A DNA stretch of 64,000 nt from Adenanthera pavonina. Its lineage: Eukaryota; Streptophyta; Magnoliopsida; Fabales; Fabaceae. Made by a program: the position numbers and the translations under genes. How positions within the stretch are numbered: position 1 is the first letter of the stretch; each line of letters begins with the position of its first letter. Below, piece by piece: positions 46,266 to 57,461 of the stretch. The DNA is taken from NCBI GenBank assembly GCA_026686845.1, contig JAIVEN010000024.1, forward strand, positions 5,567,501 through 5,631,500, read 5' to 3'. The notes below the pieces were generated by a model. It did no database searches and was not told the DNA's origin. It saw nothing but the letters and a program-made list of their open reading frames with translations.

Positions 46266-48666
46266 ATATTATAAAACTTGTTATTATGCTATATTATTTA
46301 CATAATTTCCATATCATATTAATAAATAAAATTAAAGTGTAATTTTAATTTTAATCTTAATTTAAAATTATTTTATCCCATCTTAATTTTATTAAAATTT
46401 TAAAATCATTTTTTATACATTGATTTCAAAAATTTTAAAATAATGCTAAAATTAAAAATATATAACATATCAATAATAGATCTAGAAACAACATCAGTAT
46501 TTTTCCCTAAGAAACGGAATAATATTACATTAAGAAGCAATACAACATAATAAAGGCAAGGGAAACAAAATTTGACATAACAAATATAATTAAACATAGT
46601 CTAATTAGAATACTAAAGTAATCACTAAGCTCAAAATTTAAAGTATTTATCTAAATTATGATTAAATTTAAATATAGTTCTTATATAACAAAGCCTCCAT
46701 CACCATTAAAACATAATTAGTGGAAAAAAAATTGGTGGGTAATTTTGGAAGGACAGTTTTTTCTCCAAAATCTCTCTATTTTAGGGAAGAAAAGTTGGGA
46801 AGAAAATCATGTGGGACCTACACATTATTTTCCCTTCATTTGTCTCTCCCCTTCACTTTTCTCTCATATCACCTAGATCACCTCAAATATCATTGATTAC
46901 ATCCAAATAACATCACATTAAGTTAAGAATTCAAAATTTCCAGATTTGGATAGACAGAATACAAGGTCAAATCAACATTCATTTATTCCAAAATGATCAT
47001 TATAATGCCAATCCAATATATCCAAAAATCCAACATCAAAATCATTACAAATTCTATAAATCTCAGCACTAAAACCCTTGGTCTAAATCAAGAGAATTGT
47101 AAAAAAAATTAAGAGGAGGAGAGTAGAATGAAACATACCATTCAATCCAAGCTTGCTCCATAGGCACTATCACCCTTGCCTTACTCCATAGATGACTCAC
47201 CAAGCTCTTAGCCATGTGTAGTAACCAATTTCACTCCAAATACCTCTTGAGATGTCCACAACACTTGATGAAGCTTGAAATGGCTGTAGCAACCCATGGT
47301 CATGAACTCCTAAAAAGAATCCAAAGTGACCTCCACAGCCAAGCAAGATTGGAGAGGAACAGGATGAAAAATGGATGAAATGAAAGTGAGGGAAGGTAGA
47401 GATAAGTGAGAGATGAGAGAAAATAGTGTGGGAATGGAGGAAAAAGTAAGATTTAATTGTTGGTTTAGAAGAAGATTGAAGAAGATGATGAAGCGAAAGA
47501 GAGAAAATGAGAGAAAGGGTGTATAGGAGGGGAGGTTGATGGCTCATTTGAAAATGGGAAAGGGGAGACTGAAAATATAAAAGGGAATTAGGGTTTTTGA
47601 GCTGGAATGATGATGTGTCTTAGTGCTTGATGACTTGGACCAATAAGAAAGGAGTTTAGTTGACATAGACCAACAAAAGTCAAAGAAAGTGATGAGGTGT
47701 ATTAATGACTGACAAGTGAATGCTTAGGTGGCTAGGGAGTGTGAGGTAGAGGGTTATATGGATAGGTAGAATAGGATTCAAGAAGGTTGATGACGGGGAT
47801 TAGTGAGCCCCACATCATCACCCATAAAAAGTCAATTTAGCCCTCCTCTTTGCAATGACAAAAATGCCCTCAAATAGTCTTGTAACCTCAAAAATGTGAA
47901 ATCAAAATAAATTATGTATTAAAATATAATTGACAATATAATTAAGCTACATTAATTTAATTAAATAAATTAATTCAATTAAGCTCTAACTAAGACTATT
48001 GGAGACATGAAAATTAAACACAAATAGAGGGAATAAGAAGCCTAAATTATTGGAAAATAAAAGAAATAAAAATCCCTAAGAAAATCTGAAGAAAATATTT
48101 TTTATACAAATGACCATTTTGGCCCTTTGTAGATCAAATTCAATCCTCTTTCTAATCACTTCCCTAAACTTAGTAACCCACTTTCAAAACATTAATTACA
48201 TGCGATTAAGTGCCTAATAATCATCTGAGATGACCTATTTGAAAATTATTAAGGTAAAATCCAAGTGGGTCTCTATGTGAAGGTATTTTGGGAAATGAAA
48301 AGTTAGTAGGGACCAGAGTCAGTGAAGCAAAGCCGGACATGAAATGAAATGAAATTTTAACCAAGGATAGGAAATTTCAAATGAATGTAGAAATGAATGC
48401 TCCTTAAGAAACTCACAAGAATTAACCTAAAATTCCCTAATTAATCACCCAGTATGGCATAATTCGGCATAAAATCATAGTGTAATTCATGTATTAGATA
48501 AGATAGGAAGAATTAAGCCTTAAAATTTATAGAATCACATGTTAAACACAAAATGAAGATATTTCCAAAGAATTAGCTTAAAAATCCATTAAATTCAAAA
48601 TTATACTAAAATAACGAAATTCTTCTAAGAATCCCAAATTAGCTAAAATTAACTGTTAAAACCACT
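46266..48666. other. Non-coding DNA, possibly a decayed Gypsy-type LTR
   Basis: No gene is recognisable. On the minus strand the segment 48300-46900 has a pattern often seen in Gypsy LTRs: GAGGGCATTTTTGTCATTGC, a TATA-like CCTTTTATATTTTC near 47575, then a pyrimidine-rich leader. The phrase ATATATCCAAAAATCCAAC recurs in the known Gypsy LTR (about 40808). The 116-codon frame at 47197-47547 lies in the pyrimidine-rich part and is probably not a gene. Confidence 0.3.
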
Positions 48667-48667
48667 A

Positions 48668-49072
48668 ACATCCCATTTGGTTCATTTGCAGAGGAGTCAA
48701 GGGATGTAATGAGAAGGAATGTAATGGGATGAGATGTAAATAAAATACATGCAAATTTGTTTGGTATGACACTCAGGTATATGAAAAATAAATTATTTTT
48801 TATATTTAAATAAATATAAATAAATAGTAAAGTACTAAAATGCCCTTGCCCTATTTTCATAAGGGCAATATTGTCTTTTTACTCCCATTTACAGCCATGT
48901 AATCTCAAATACATAGCTTTTGGATAGATTTGTCATTTACATTCAGAGGTGTATTTGTGTAGACGGCCGTAATCTTATAATCATGTAATTCGGTGAACCA
49001 AACGCAGCTACTGATGTAATGTAATCCTATTTACATTACATTACTCCCATGAATTTGAACCAAATGGGCTGT
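48668..49072. mobile_element. MITE with CCCATTTGGTTCA inverted termini
   Basis: About 400 bp, non-coding. The left end CCCATTTGGTTCATTTG is repeated inverted at the right end (GAACCAAATGGG), and the interior is rich in self-complementary TAATGTAATG. A short direct repeat of the target is not certain. Confidence 0.65.
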
Positions 49073-50225
49073 AAATATGATGGGTAAAAATAGTGAAAAT
49101 ATAGGAGTTATCAAAGATTTCATAGAACAAAATAGGCTTCTAAGGTATCTCATGCCTACAAGTGATACCACCAATATGCTAACATCTAAAACAATGCTTA
49201 GAATACAAAATATACATCTCTAGAAAGAGAAGGCCAATACAATCTAGCATCTATGACTTCCTAGTAGTTCTTTGTAGCCTAAATTGACCACCACAGGCAA
49301 ACGTATGACAAAAATATAACACAAACTCAAACTCATTATCAAGGCGCAACACCTAATAATCTAATCAGAACACAACAACCACAAACATGGATCATCCTAA
49401 AAATAATACTTAGACTCCATAATTTGTTAACTCCCATTCCATGAATTTTGGAATTTTGGAAAAGTTGCTCAAAACTCGATGAAAATAGTTGAATTTTGAA
49501 ATTTTAGCCCACATTACATACCCTAAAGGGTATGAGTTTTGTTTAGAACACCAAAAAACCTTTGGAAACCAAATTTTAGATAGATTTGGGTTTGTGCACA
49601 CAAATTCCAGCAATTCAACAATGAAAATCCAACTAATAATCACCAAGATACAAGAAAAAACAAGAAAAGATACAAAACACTAACTAAACCCCTTGAAAAA
49701 CTAATTGAGGAAAAATGGGAATTAGCTCCCTAGTAGCGATGCCAAAATTGATGAGCCTTGTCATATGGGTGTTAATTAAAACTAGGTTTAATGAATATGT
49801 AGTATAGTAGTACAAACTAGGTCGCTTCACACCGGAGTAATGCAATTCGATCCTAATTAATTAGTCTAGGTGAAGATGCAAACATTAAATGATGTTGTTA
49901 AGGGGGATTTGGATGAAATTTAGATGGAATCGAAGAGAAACCCAACTAAACAAACAAGGAAATCAACTATGCAATGAAACAAGATGCTAGGAAACTAGAG
50001 AACCTATAAATGAAAACATGTGAAATGTGGATCATTCATGGGCTTGGCAAGTTGGGTCTATCCTGGCTTTAATTCAATTGATTTGGGAATGAGAACATAT
50101 GTGATTAAGTCAATTAAACACTTAATTACCTTAAGTATAGTTTAAGTAATTAATCAATCCTTGGTATCTCTAGTTATTAATTAATCACTTAGAACTTATT
50201 TAACCTAATTAATTTAGCTTAATTT
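49073..50225. other. Non-coding DNA, possible Athila/Tat-type LTR border
   Basis: No gene seen. Near 49722-49752 the minus strand reads TTTTGGCATCGCTACTAGGG, similar to the TTTTGGCGCCGCTGCCGGGG primer site of Athila/Tat Gypsy elements. The adjoining plus-strand TGATGAGCCTTGTCATATGG could be the LTR border. Strongly decayed, so tentative. Confidence 0.3.
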
Positions 50226-51130
50226 TGTTGAATAAGTTAGATTGCCCAATAAGGGCTAAATTAGGCTTTTAAAATTTTCTACATAGAGAAAACAATAGAA
50301 CAGTGCAAGGTACCCAAAATAGAGTAATTTAAGAAATGTAAATGAGGAAGAGATAGAGAGAATCAAACTCAATAATTTATCCTAGTTCAGCCATTACACT
50401 TGACTTACATCCAGTACTCAAGCCCACTTGAGATTTCTCCACTATCTTTGCAAGATTGAATTGGGTTCTTGTAAGACCACAGTATACTATCAAGTTTAGG
50501 GAAAACTCTTCACACTCTCTTACAATGAGTATATACAATAATCCCTTAGTGTTTACTCACACTAAAATTTCTACCCTAAGTAGAAATAAAGTTTACACAA
50601 TGAAATCTCTCACAAAGAGTAGATATATAACAATGAAGATCACTTTCTCACTCTAGAAAGTAGTTGGTAAGCTATAATGAGAGTTAGAGTGAATATTTAA
50701 TGATTCAGCAGCAATTTAGTTAAATAATTCTTAATGCTCTTACCAACCAACTTAAATGTGGTCAACAAAGCCCTCAACTTATTCGACAATTGAGCTTCTC
50801 ATAACATTATAGTGATAACTGTTCAACCACATTGTCATGAACCAATTTCTTGACTTGTGACCAGCACATAGGCTAAGCTACTTAAATCCTACTTAGCCTA
50901 GAAAGTCTAGAAATTCAACTCAACTAAACTGCAATACAAGTTAGAAAATCCCAACTTATATGTATACACACTAGCCACTACATAGTCTACCAAATAAAGT
51001 GAAACAACACTCTTAATCTACCTACATTTCCATACTAGTTGCCGTGACCTTGGAGTTTGAACACACACTCACTAAATAATATCCAAACACATCTTAGAGT
51101 ATGCTAATATCTTCAATCCTTTTCCAAGTG
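50226..51130 (-). mobile_element. Diverged Sirevirus-like LTR
   Basis: Starts TGTTGAATAAGTTAGATTGCCC, parallel to the solo LTR start TGTTAGATAAGCTGGCTTCCC. It keeps the block TTTATCCTAGTTCAG...ACTTGACTTACATCCAGT, the downstream CACTTGAGATTT and GGGTTCTTGTAAGACCACAGTA, in the same order as the other LTRs. The far end is uncertain (near AATATCTTCAATCC). It is shorter, about 900 bp, and lacks the AATTCGAATTT/CGTCTGTCAG motif array. Confidence 0.65.
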
Positions 51131-52635
51131 ATCTGGAAAATTATAAATGAGTAGGGTGAGTCTACAACGGACACAGTAAGAGTATAAATAACAAAATGAG
51201 TGGAAAGAGTAAACAAGACACATGTTAGAGTCTTTTGCAATTGATTTCAAAGAAAACATATAGACTATTGAGATATAAACCTTTTCAAGAAACCACTTCA
51301 CACATATAAAGAAGCATGTAAATATGAAATAATATAAAATATAAAAATTAATTATATCAGAGTTCATATAATACAAGAAATTCATGTCACACCAATCACA
51401 CTGTGCTATCAGTCTCTACACCATATAGGCATTCCACATTCTAGTATCATGGCATTACATTACATTCCAATACCTTTATCCTATGAACGTAACAAATTCC
51501 AATTAAGAAAATTAAATGTTTCAATCATTATAATATCACATCACATCACATTATAAGCCATGAGACCAACCTCAACCCTGGACGTATATCCAAATTCAAG
51601 GGAAACAAACTCAACCTACTATGCATCATAATATACAAGGACTAAACTCAATCCATAATGTATATTCAAATTCTTGGGGACCCAACTCAAATCGCTATGC
51701 ATTATAGTGTATAAAGATCAAACTCAACCTGTCACATATATCGAAATTCATAGAGATCCAACTCAACCCACTCTGCATCATACTATATGGGGACTAAACT
51801 CAAAAGCCATATTAATGCACAGGGGTCCTGTCACAATATGTTCATTCATCACTAAACAACAAATGCATCACAATATAATCATAACTATATCTCATCACAT
51901 AAGCAATTTCCCAGATTACATCATGTCATCAACTATCGCTTCACAATTGATGCATCACATATATCATCCTATCACTACACAAGCAATATAAAAGCATATT
52001 TCATCAATCATAACCATACAAACAATGCATCACATTAATATTTGAAGAAAGGACAACCTTCCAACACAAAAACAATTATCATACCGCTCAAACCAAACAT
52101 CAACTTTAGAACATTGACAAGGAAAAATTAAGTTAATTAGTTAAATAATTTTTTTAATTAATTAGTTGAATGTTTAATTAATTAAATTATTAAAATTTTA
52201 ATTATCTAAATAAGTGAAATTAAGTTGTGCTTAGTAAACTAACTAATTGAATAAAACAAATACTAAAATAATTACAAAATCAAATAATTCATTAAAATAA
52301 TAAATAATTAAATAAATCAATAAATCAACAACTAAATAAATGAATTACGCCACGTTGTTGTATAATGCCTTAGGTCTAATAAAAGATAAATTAAAGCATA
52401 TGACTTATCACATTATTCTCATGCCACAAGCCTCACTATAACAGCCTAAACATAATTGCTTACTTTATTAAACATTGTTCCATTAAAATAATAATAATAA
52501 GGATTTGTTATCCCAATGGCGTAGAAGATATAAACTTTTAAAACAAAAATTACTCACACAACACAACCATAGAATAAAAGAAATTTATCATTTTACTACT
52601 TATACACTCACCTCATATGATAAATAGTTAGAGCT
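51131..52635. other. Non-coding DNA including a tandem repeat
   Basis: AT-rich sequence with CATCA-rich parts and AATTAATTAG-rich stretches around 52140-52340. Apart from the 76-bp tandem repeat no structure is recognised. Confidence 0.4.
51562..51808. repeat. 76-bp tandem repeat, about 3 copies
   Basis: Diverged units start at 51609, 51685 and 51761 (partial), with a half unit before them. Shared parts include ACTCAACCTACTATGCAT, ATACAAGGACTAAACTCAA and AAATTC..GGGGACCCA. Each unit itself has two similar halves. Confidence 0.75.
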
Positions 52636-53030
52636 GTTAATTCGGGCTAACCTCGGGTTAGACCAAAAAGTCTAGATTGTCAAATGGGCTCAGCTGATAA
52701 AGCCCAAGCCCGTGTGGCACGAGCCTAGGGGCCCATATATTTTAAAAAATATTTTTCATATTTTTTAATTTTTTATATAATTATTTAAATTAATACAATT
52801 AATTATCATCATTATTTAAAAAATAACATAATATTTAAATTTTACAATTTATACATCATTAATTAATAAAATAATATATTTTTTAATATTTTAAATATAA
52901 AAAAGGGAAAACTTGCCAATCTAACTAGCCCACCATGGATCGGGCCCAAAAAGCCTGTCTTCCTTTTAGGTTTCCAATTTTAAAGCCTAATCTGTCTATT
53001 TTATCAGGTTAATCGGGCTGGCCCATCGGA
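52636..53030. mobile_element. GCCC-rich hAT-like fragment
   Basis: Starts TAGAGCTGTTAATTCGGGC, a typical plant hAT terminus with GGGCTAACC-type subterminal motifs, and contains GGGCCCATATA and GATCGGGCCC. A matching right terminus is not found; the next hAT element lies directly after it. Probably a truncated nonautonomous copy. Confidence 0.45.
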
Positions 53031-53038
53031 CTTGACCT
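53031..53038. repeat. 8-bp TSD of hAT element, left (CTTGACCT)
   Basis: CTTGACCT here is repeated exactly at 58179-58186. Eight base pairs is the size diagnostic for hAT insertion. Confidence 0.88.
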
Positions 53039-53624
53039 TAGAGCTGGTAAACGGCTTGCCTGTGGCGGGCTACCAGAAAACGAGCTGGAGGCAGGTCAGC
53101 CCGTTTTCTGGCGGGCTGGGATTTGCCCAGCCAAGGACAGCCAAGGTGGGTTAGCGGGCCACCAAATATTATATATATATATATATTTTCCAATTTTTTT
53201 ATATTTGAATAATAACCTAAACCACTAATATGAATAATAAAAAAATAACATGATTGATTCTTAATTAAGGGTCCATTTGGTTTTCAATTAGTAAAAAATG
53301 AGTTCTGATAAAATTGGTTTTGGACTAACGTGTTTATGTTTGGATGATTTATTTGAAAATTGGTTTGGATAAAACTCATAATTTTTCTCTAAATTGAGCT
53401 TAAACTCTATTTCATGATTAATTTAATTTACTTGAACTAAAATTTAATTTGCATTTATTTAATTGGAAACATAGTATATCTGATATAACATTTTCTTATA
53501 TGTCATGATCTATGAAAATTAAAATTTTGAAGGGATATTTTGATTAATAGATAGGAGAAATTTTATGGAAATTTTATTTTCCTAATTTTTATATTTTTTC
53601 TCATTTTTATTGTTCTATTTGTTG

Positions 53625-54253
53625 AATTAAACAATCACCTATCTTTTGTAGGTAAAGGTTAGTATAATTGTTTTGTTCAACAATTTTTTTATATCAGAAG
53701 AATTTACTTCTTCAGAAGTATGTTTGTATTTGTAAGGAGAGGCCTAAATAGGTTGGTTTTTGTTATCAATTTTTCCTGGGATTTGGACCGTTCCTAGAGG
53801 AAATTCGGAAGAAACAGTTTGATCAAAAGTCTTCCATTCTTGTTTTATAACATCAATTTCAGTAAAATATGGATAATTCAAATTTTCACTTTCGGCGTAA
53901 GTCTCAAACCAGTCAAAGAATGGAAGGTTTTCTTGAATAATTTCAAGAAACAAATAAAACTGTTCTTGAATTTGTTTTCTTTTAGTTCCTTGAAAATGTT
54001 TGAAAAACCATTCTCTTTTCAAGGCATTTTCTGAAGAATAAAATTTCTTTTGTAAAGAAGGTTTGTCAATTTTGAAATCTTTTTGCAAGACATTTATGTC
54101 CCTTGGTTCTCCTAATGCAGAATAGTCAGGAGACTCAATTGACCTTAAATCATCTTGCATTTCATAGTTTATATGAGGAATGTTTGTGGAATTGTTTATC
54201 CCAGAAACAGAGGTATTTTGAAGTTTGGGTTCAGGATTGTTTGGGGCAGGCAT
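53625..54253 (-). pseudogene. Caulimovirid-like region downstream of MP
   Basis: The open part 53744-54253 encodes 169 residues with a Trp-rich region (LKREWFFKHF, FFDWFETYAES). It is the segment normally found between the movement protein and capsid of this type of polyprotein. A TAG at 53744-53746 ends it. Coding-like sequence continues in frame to about 53660 and then in another frame to about 53625, so a nonsense change and a frameshift are both present. Function of the segment is unknown. Confidence 0.6.
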
Positions 54254-54301
54254 ATATATAACAGAAGGAGGTTGTGGTAATGAAGAGCAAGAGAATCTTG
54301 C

Positions 54302-55049
54302 TTATTCACTTACTGTGGACCTGCAATCCTCATATATAGAAGGTTTATAAGTTTGGGACATTGATTTTCTGGGTCTGTCAAATGATAATCTAACCGTCTC
54401 ATCTTGGGTTTGAGTAACCCTACTGATTTGTGGCATCATTTTAGGAACTGGCTGTGTAGCCTTTTCCATGATCCATTCCTCAGGTAGTTTTACTTCTTCC
54501 CACATGATGGTTTTTGGGATTGAAACATTTACATTGTTATAATCAGTTAAGAAAATTGTTGTTTGACCATTATCTGGAAGGATTTGGGCATTTGTAGCGT
54601 TTGAGTTTAAAACTTTATAGCTTATCCTATAGATTAGGGTAGCTGGTATTGATCCTGGTTTCATGTTTAAACCATGAAGTTGTATTCTAAGTTTAAGGGC
54701 ATCTAGGACATGCTCATCTTTTAGATCTAGGGTTCGATCCGGATAACAGTTGAAGTAAACAGGCCCATTATTAAGGCCCATCTCTGCAGCTGCTAACAGT
54801 GAATCGACGTATGTATAATGTCTAGTATCTTGAAGACATACTAAACATGATACATTTAACCCTTTTCTTATTAGAGGTTTAATTGCCATTTGGACGTATC
54901 CTATGTGTAGGTAATTAAACTCTTTTTTATGTTTTTCAATTGATTTTTTAGATAGAAGGAAAAAATCTTCATTTTCTGGTTTGATAGGAACCGATTCTTC
55001 AACTGTTCGAACTTACTCTAGCCAGATTTGAACATAATCTCTCATATAT
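54302..55049 (-). pseudogene. Caulimovirid-like movement protein (30K type)
   Basis: The frame 54302-55012 is open and encodes a 30K-superfamily movement protein core (LIRKGLNVSCLVC, GPVYFNCYPD, MKPGSIPATLIYRISYKV, then a WEEV-type segment). Such proteins enlarge plasmodesmata for cell-to-cell movement. The first ATG in the long frame is at 54889, but homology-like sequence extends upstream to at least 55049 with an in-frame TAA at 55015-55013, and a further TAG-containing stretch lies before that. It is therefore a broken ORF. It lies on the strand opposite to the capsid part. Confidence 0.75.
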
Positions 55050-55269
55050 CATACACTACTGTAGGGATCTATCGCTTGCCTCTCCTGGGACTTACAGCCT
55101 TACTATCCCTAGAAGGATTCATGCATGATACACAAGAATCATATTCATTAGGACAAAGTCCCATCACTATCGAGCTTAGTTCCTCAAATTCATCCTAGAA
55201 TTCTAACAAGAATTCTAAAGTCATAGAGGCAGATTCAGATCTAATTAATACATCTCTACTTCACCTTCA

Positions 55270-55282
55270 GACTCTGATACCA
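55270..55282 (-). other. tRNA-Met-type primer site at the inversion junction
   Basis: The minus strand reads TGGTATCAGAGTC, matching the initiator tRNA-Met complement over about 11 bases. Its orientation fits the movement-protein half (primer site upstream of MP), and it sits at the point where the two halves diverge. Confidence 0.6.
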
Positions 55283-56591
55283 GATAGAGGTTCAAACAAC
55301 AATAATTCAGCCTAAAACTGAATTTGAATCTCCTTTGATCCAAAAACCTTTATTTAAACCTTTTGAATATACACCTCAACAAAAACTTGATTTACAAGCG
55401 AAAGCTAAAGTAAAGATAGTTGACCAAATCAAAGAGAAAATGTCTCAACTCCAACTTCGTCAAACTATAGTCCCCGAGACTCCCTCTTCAGTAGTATCCA
55501 AAAATACCAGAACCATCCAAGTTCTCAAGAAAGATTCTTCTGTAGAATCTGAAGGAGAATCTAGCCAAACATCCTCTTTACAAATCAATCAGCAAATTTG
55601 GAAAAACCCATCCAAACTATATTACAGTAGGGCAACCCCTCTAGATGTCCTTCTAGAAGAAAAACCACACCAAAACTTCAAAGCCTTCAATTCAAGCAAT
55701 CTTTATGAATGGAACATAGACGGATTAAGTGAAACAGTCATCCTTCAAACCCTTCAACACATGACCATGGTAAGCAATGCTTATCAAACCCAAAATGATT
55801 ATTCAGAGGAACAAATAACTGATCTTTTAGTTTCTGGTTTTACTGGACAATTAAAAGGTTGGTGGGATTTTTATCTTTCCTCTGAAGATAAAGATACAAT
55901 TTACTCTTCCATTAAAACTCAAGCAGATGGAATGCCCATTATGTTCAATGACCAAATCATTCCTGATTCCACAAACCACCTCATTTTTACTATAATTAAA
56001 CATTTTATTGGTGATCCATCTTTATGGCTAGATAGGTCAGCCGAACTTCTATCGAATCTTAAATGCAAAACTTTATCAGATTTTCGTTGGTATAAAGATA
56101 CCTTCATTAATCGAGTTCTCACGAGGGATGATTCAAACCAACCATTTTGGAAAGAAAAATTTCTAGCTGGATTACCAACATCTCTTGGTAATAAAGTTAG
56201 AGATAAATTAAGAAATGAAAAGGATGGTAAGATCCCTTATGAAAACTTAACATATGGTCAATTGGTATCTTATGTCCAAAAAACTGCCTTAAAAATTTGC
56301 CAAGATAATAAACTACAAACTCAGCTTGAAAGGGAAAAGGCCTATGATAGACGAGAATTAGGCACTTTCTGTGAGCAATTTGGGCTCCCTCCTTGCAAAC
56401 AACAAACAAAGTCTCACAAAAAACAAAAAAAACCTTTTTTCAAAAACAAAAGGGTCCAATACTATTCAAAACCAGAGTCAAGACCCAAAGTTGAGCTCAA
56501 ACCCAAGTTCGAATCTAAACCAAAGAAAAATATTATTTGTTTCAAATGTGGTAGGCCTGGTCATATTTCAAAATATTGTAGGATCACTTGA
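55281..56591 (+). pseudogene. Caulimovirid-like capsid/gag protein
   Basis: An open frame of about 430 codons with no ATG at its beginning. The core has WNIDGLSETVILQTLQHM and VSGFTGQLKGWWDFYLS, features of plant pararetroviral capsid regions. A basic stretch is followed by the zinc knuckle CFKCGRPGHISKYC. A TGA at 56589-56591 ends the frame just after the knuckle, and similar coding sequence continues in the same frame, so this stop is probably a mutation within a longer polyprotein. Confidence 0.75.
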
Positions 56592-57461
56592 AAATTGAGA
56601 AACATTGATCTCGAAGAAAATGTTTTAGAAAAAATAAACAATATTCTTCTTGAAGAATCAGCATCAGAATCAGAAAAGGAATCTTCTGAAGATCTTAAAT
56701 CTCTTCAAAATGATGATCTTCAAGAAAATTCATCTTCTGAGATAAATGTTATCAATAAGGAACATGATCTCCTTATTGATATCATTAGTAAACTTCCAGA
56801 TTCTGAAAAGGGAGAATATCTTTTAAAATTTAGAGATATCCTTTCAAACACACCAAGCTCTTCAAACAGCAAACCTTTAATTCGATCAAATAGATATGAT
56901 CTTACTCAAACTTTAGACAAGTTTAAACAAAAACCTAAACTAGCTACCCTCTCTGACCTTTAGTTTGAAATTCAAAATCTCAAAGCTGAAATTCGCCTTA
57001 TTAAAGAGCAACAGCAAGTTCATGGAGAAGCTATATCCCAAATTCAAGATATACAGCTAATCCAAAATCATCAAACTCAAACAGACGAAGATAGTGTTTC
57101 TAATGAGCCAAACCATCCAGAGTCATTTTTAAACATAATTACAAAAGTTTTAACACAAAAGTTTCACATCAAAGCCAAAATAATAGTAAACAATGAATTT
57201 ATTTTGGAAGAAGATGTCTTATTTGATACAGGAGCCGAGGCTAACTGTTTCAGAGAAGGGATCATCCCAACAAAATATTTTGAGAAAACAACTGAACGAT
57301 TTAGAGGAGTTGAAAGGACTCTTCTCCAAGTTCAGTACAAAGTTTCAAATGTGATTATTGAAAATCAAGGTTTTCAAGTTAAAAATAGAAGAAGCAAATG
57401 GAAAAGCAGCTCTGCATCTACTTCTTCAAAAACCTGGTTTAGGAGGAGAAATGATTTTTAA
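56592..57461 (+). pseudogene. Caulimovirid-like acidic region and aspartic protease, truncated
   Basis: After the TGA the same frame runs to a TAG at 56961-56963 (Glu/Ser-rich, acidic). It continues with a Gln/Glu-rich helical part and, at about 57204-57300, an aspartic protease start with VLFDTGAEANCF. The protease is open to about 57400 and then diverges; the reverse transcriptase that should follow is missing. The right edge of the viral block is near 57461-57480. Confidence 0.7.

Larger units (their letters stand above)
53625..57461. other. Endogenous caulimovirid-like sequence, rearranged
   Basis: A movement-protein half on the minus strand (55282 to about 53625) and a capsid/protease half on the plus strand (about 55281 to 57461) diverge from a common point near 55282. 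Caulimovirids read all these domains on one strand in the order MP, capsid, protease, RT, RNase H, so one half has been inverted. RT and RNase H are absent. Several stops and at least one frameshift show it is dead. The family is assigned from domain content and zinc knuckle; the genus is not determined. Confidence 0.75.

Noticed and set aside
47197..47547. 116-codon minus-strand frame with a hydrophobic start
   Set aside because: It lies in a pyrimidine-rich probable LTR leader; the apparent signal peptide comes from CT-rich composition.
53744..54253. Host gene encoding a 169-residue Trp-rich protein
   Set aside because: It is adjacent to and in series with a 30K movement protein and fits the polyprotein segment after MP; coding-like sequence continues past its stop.
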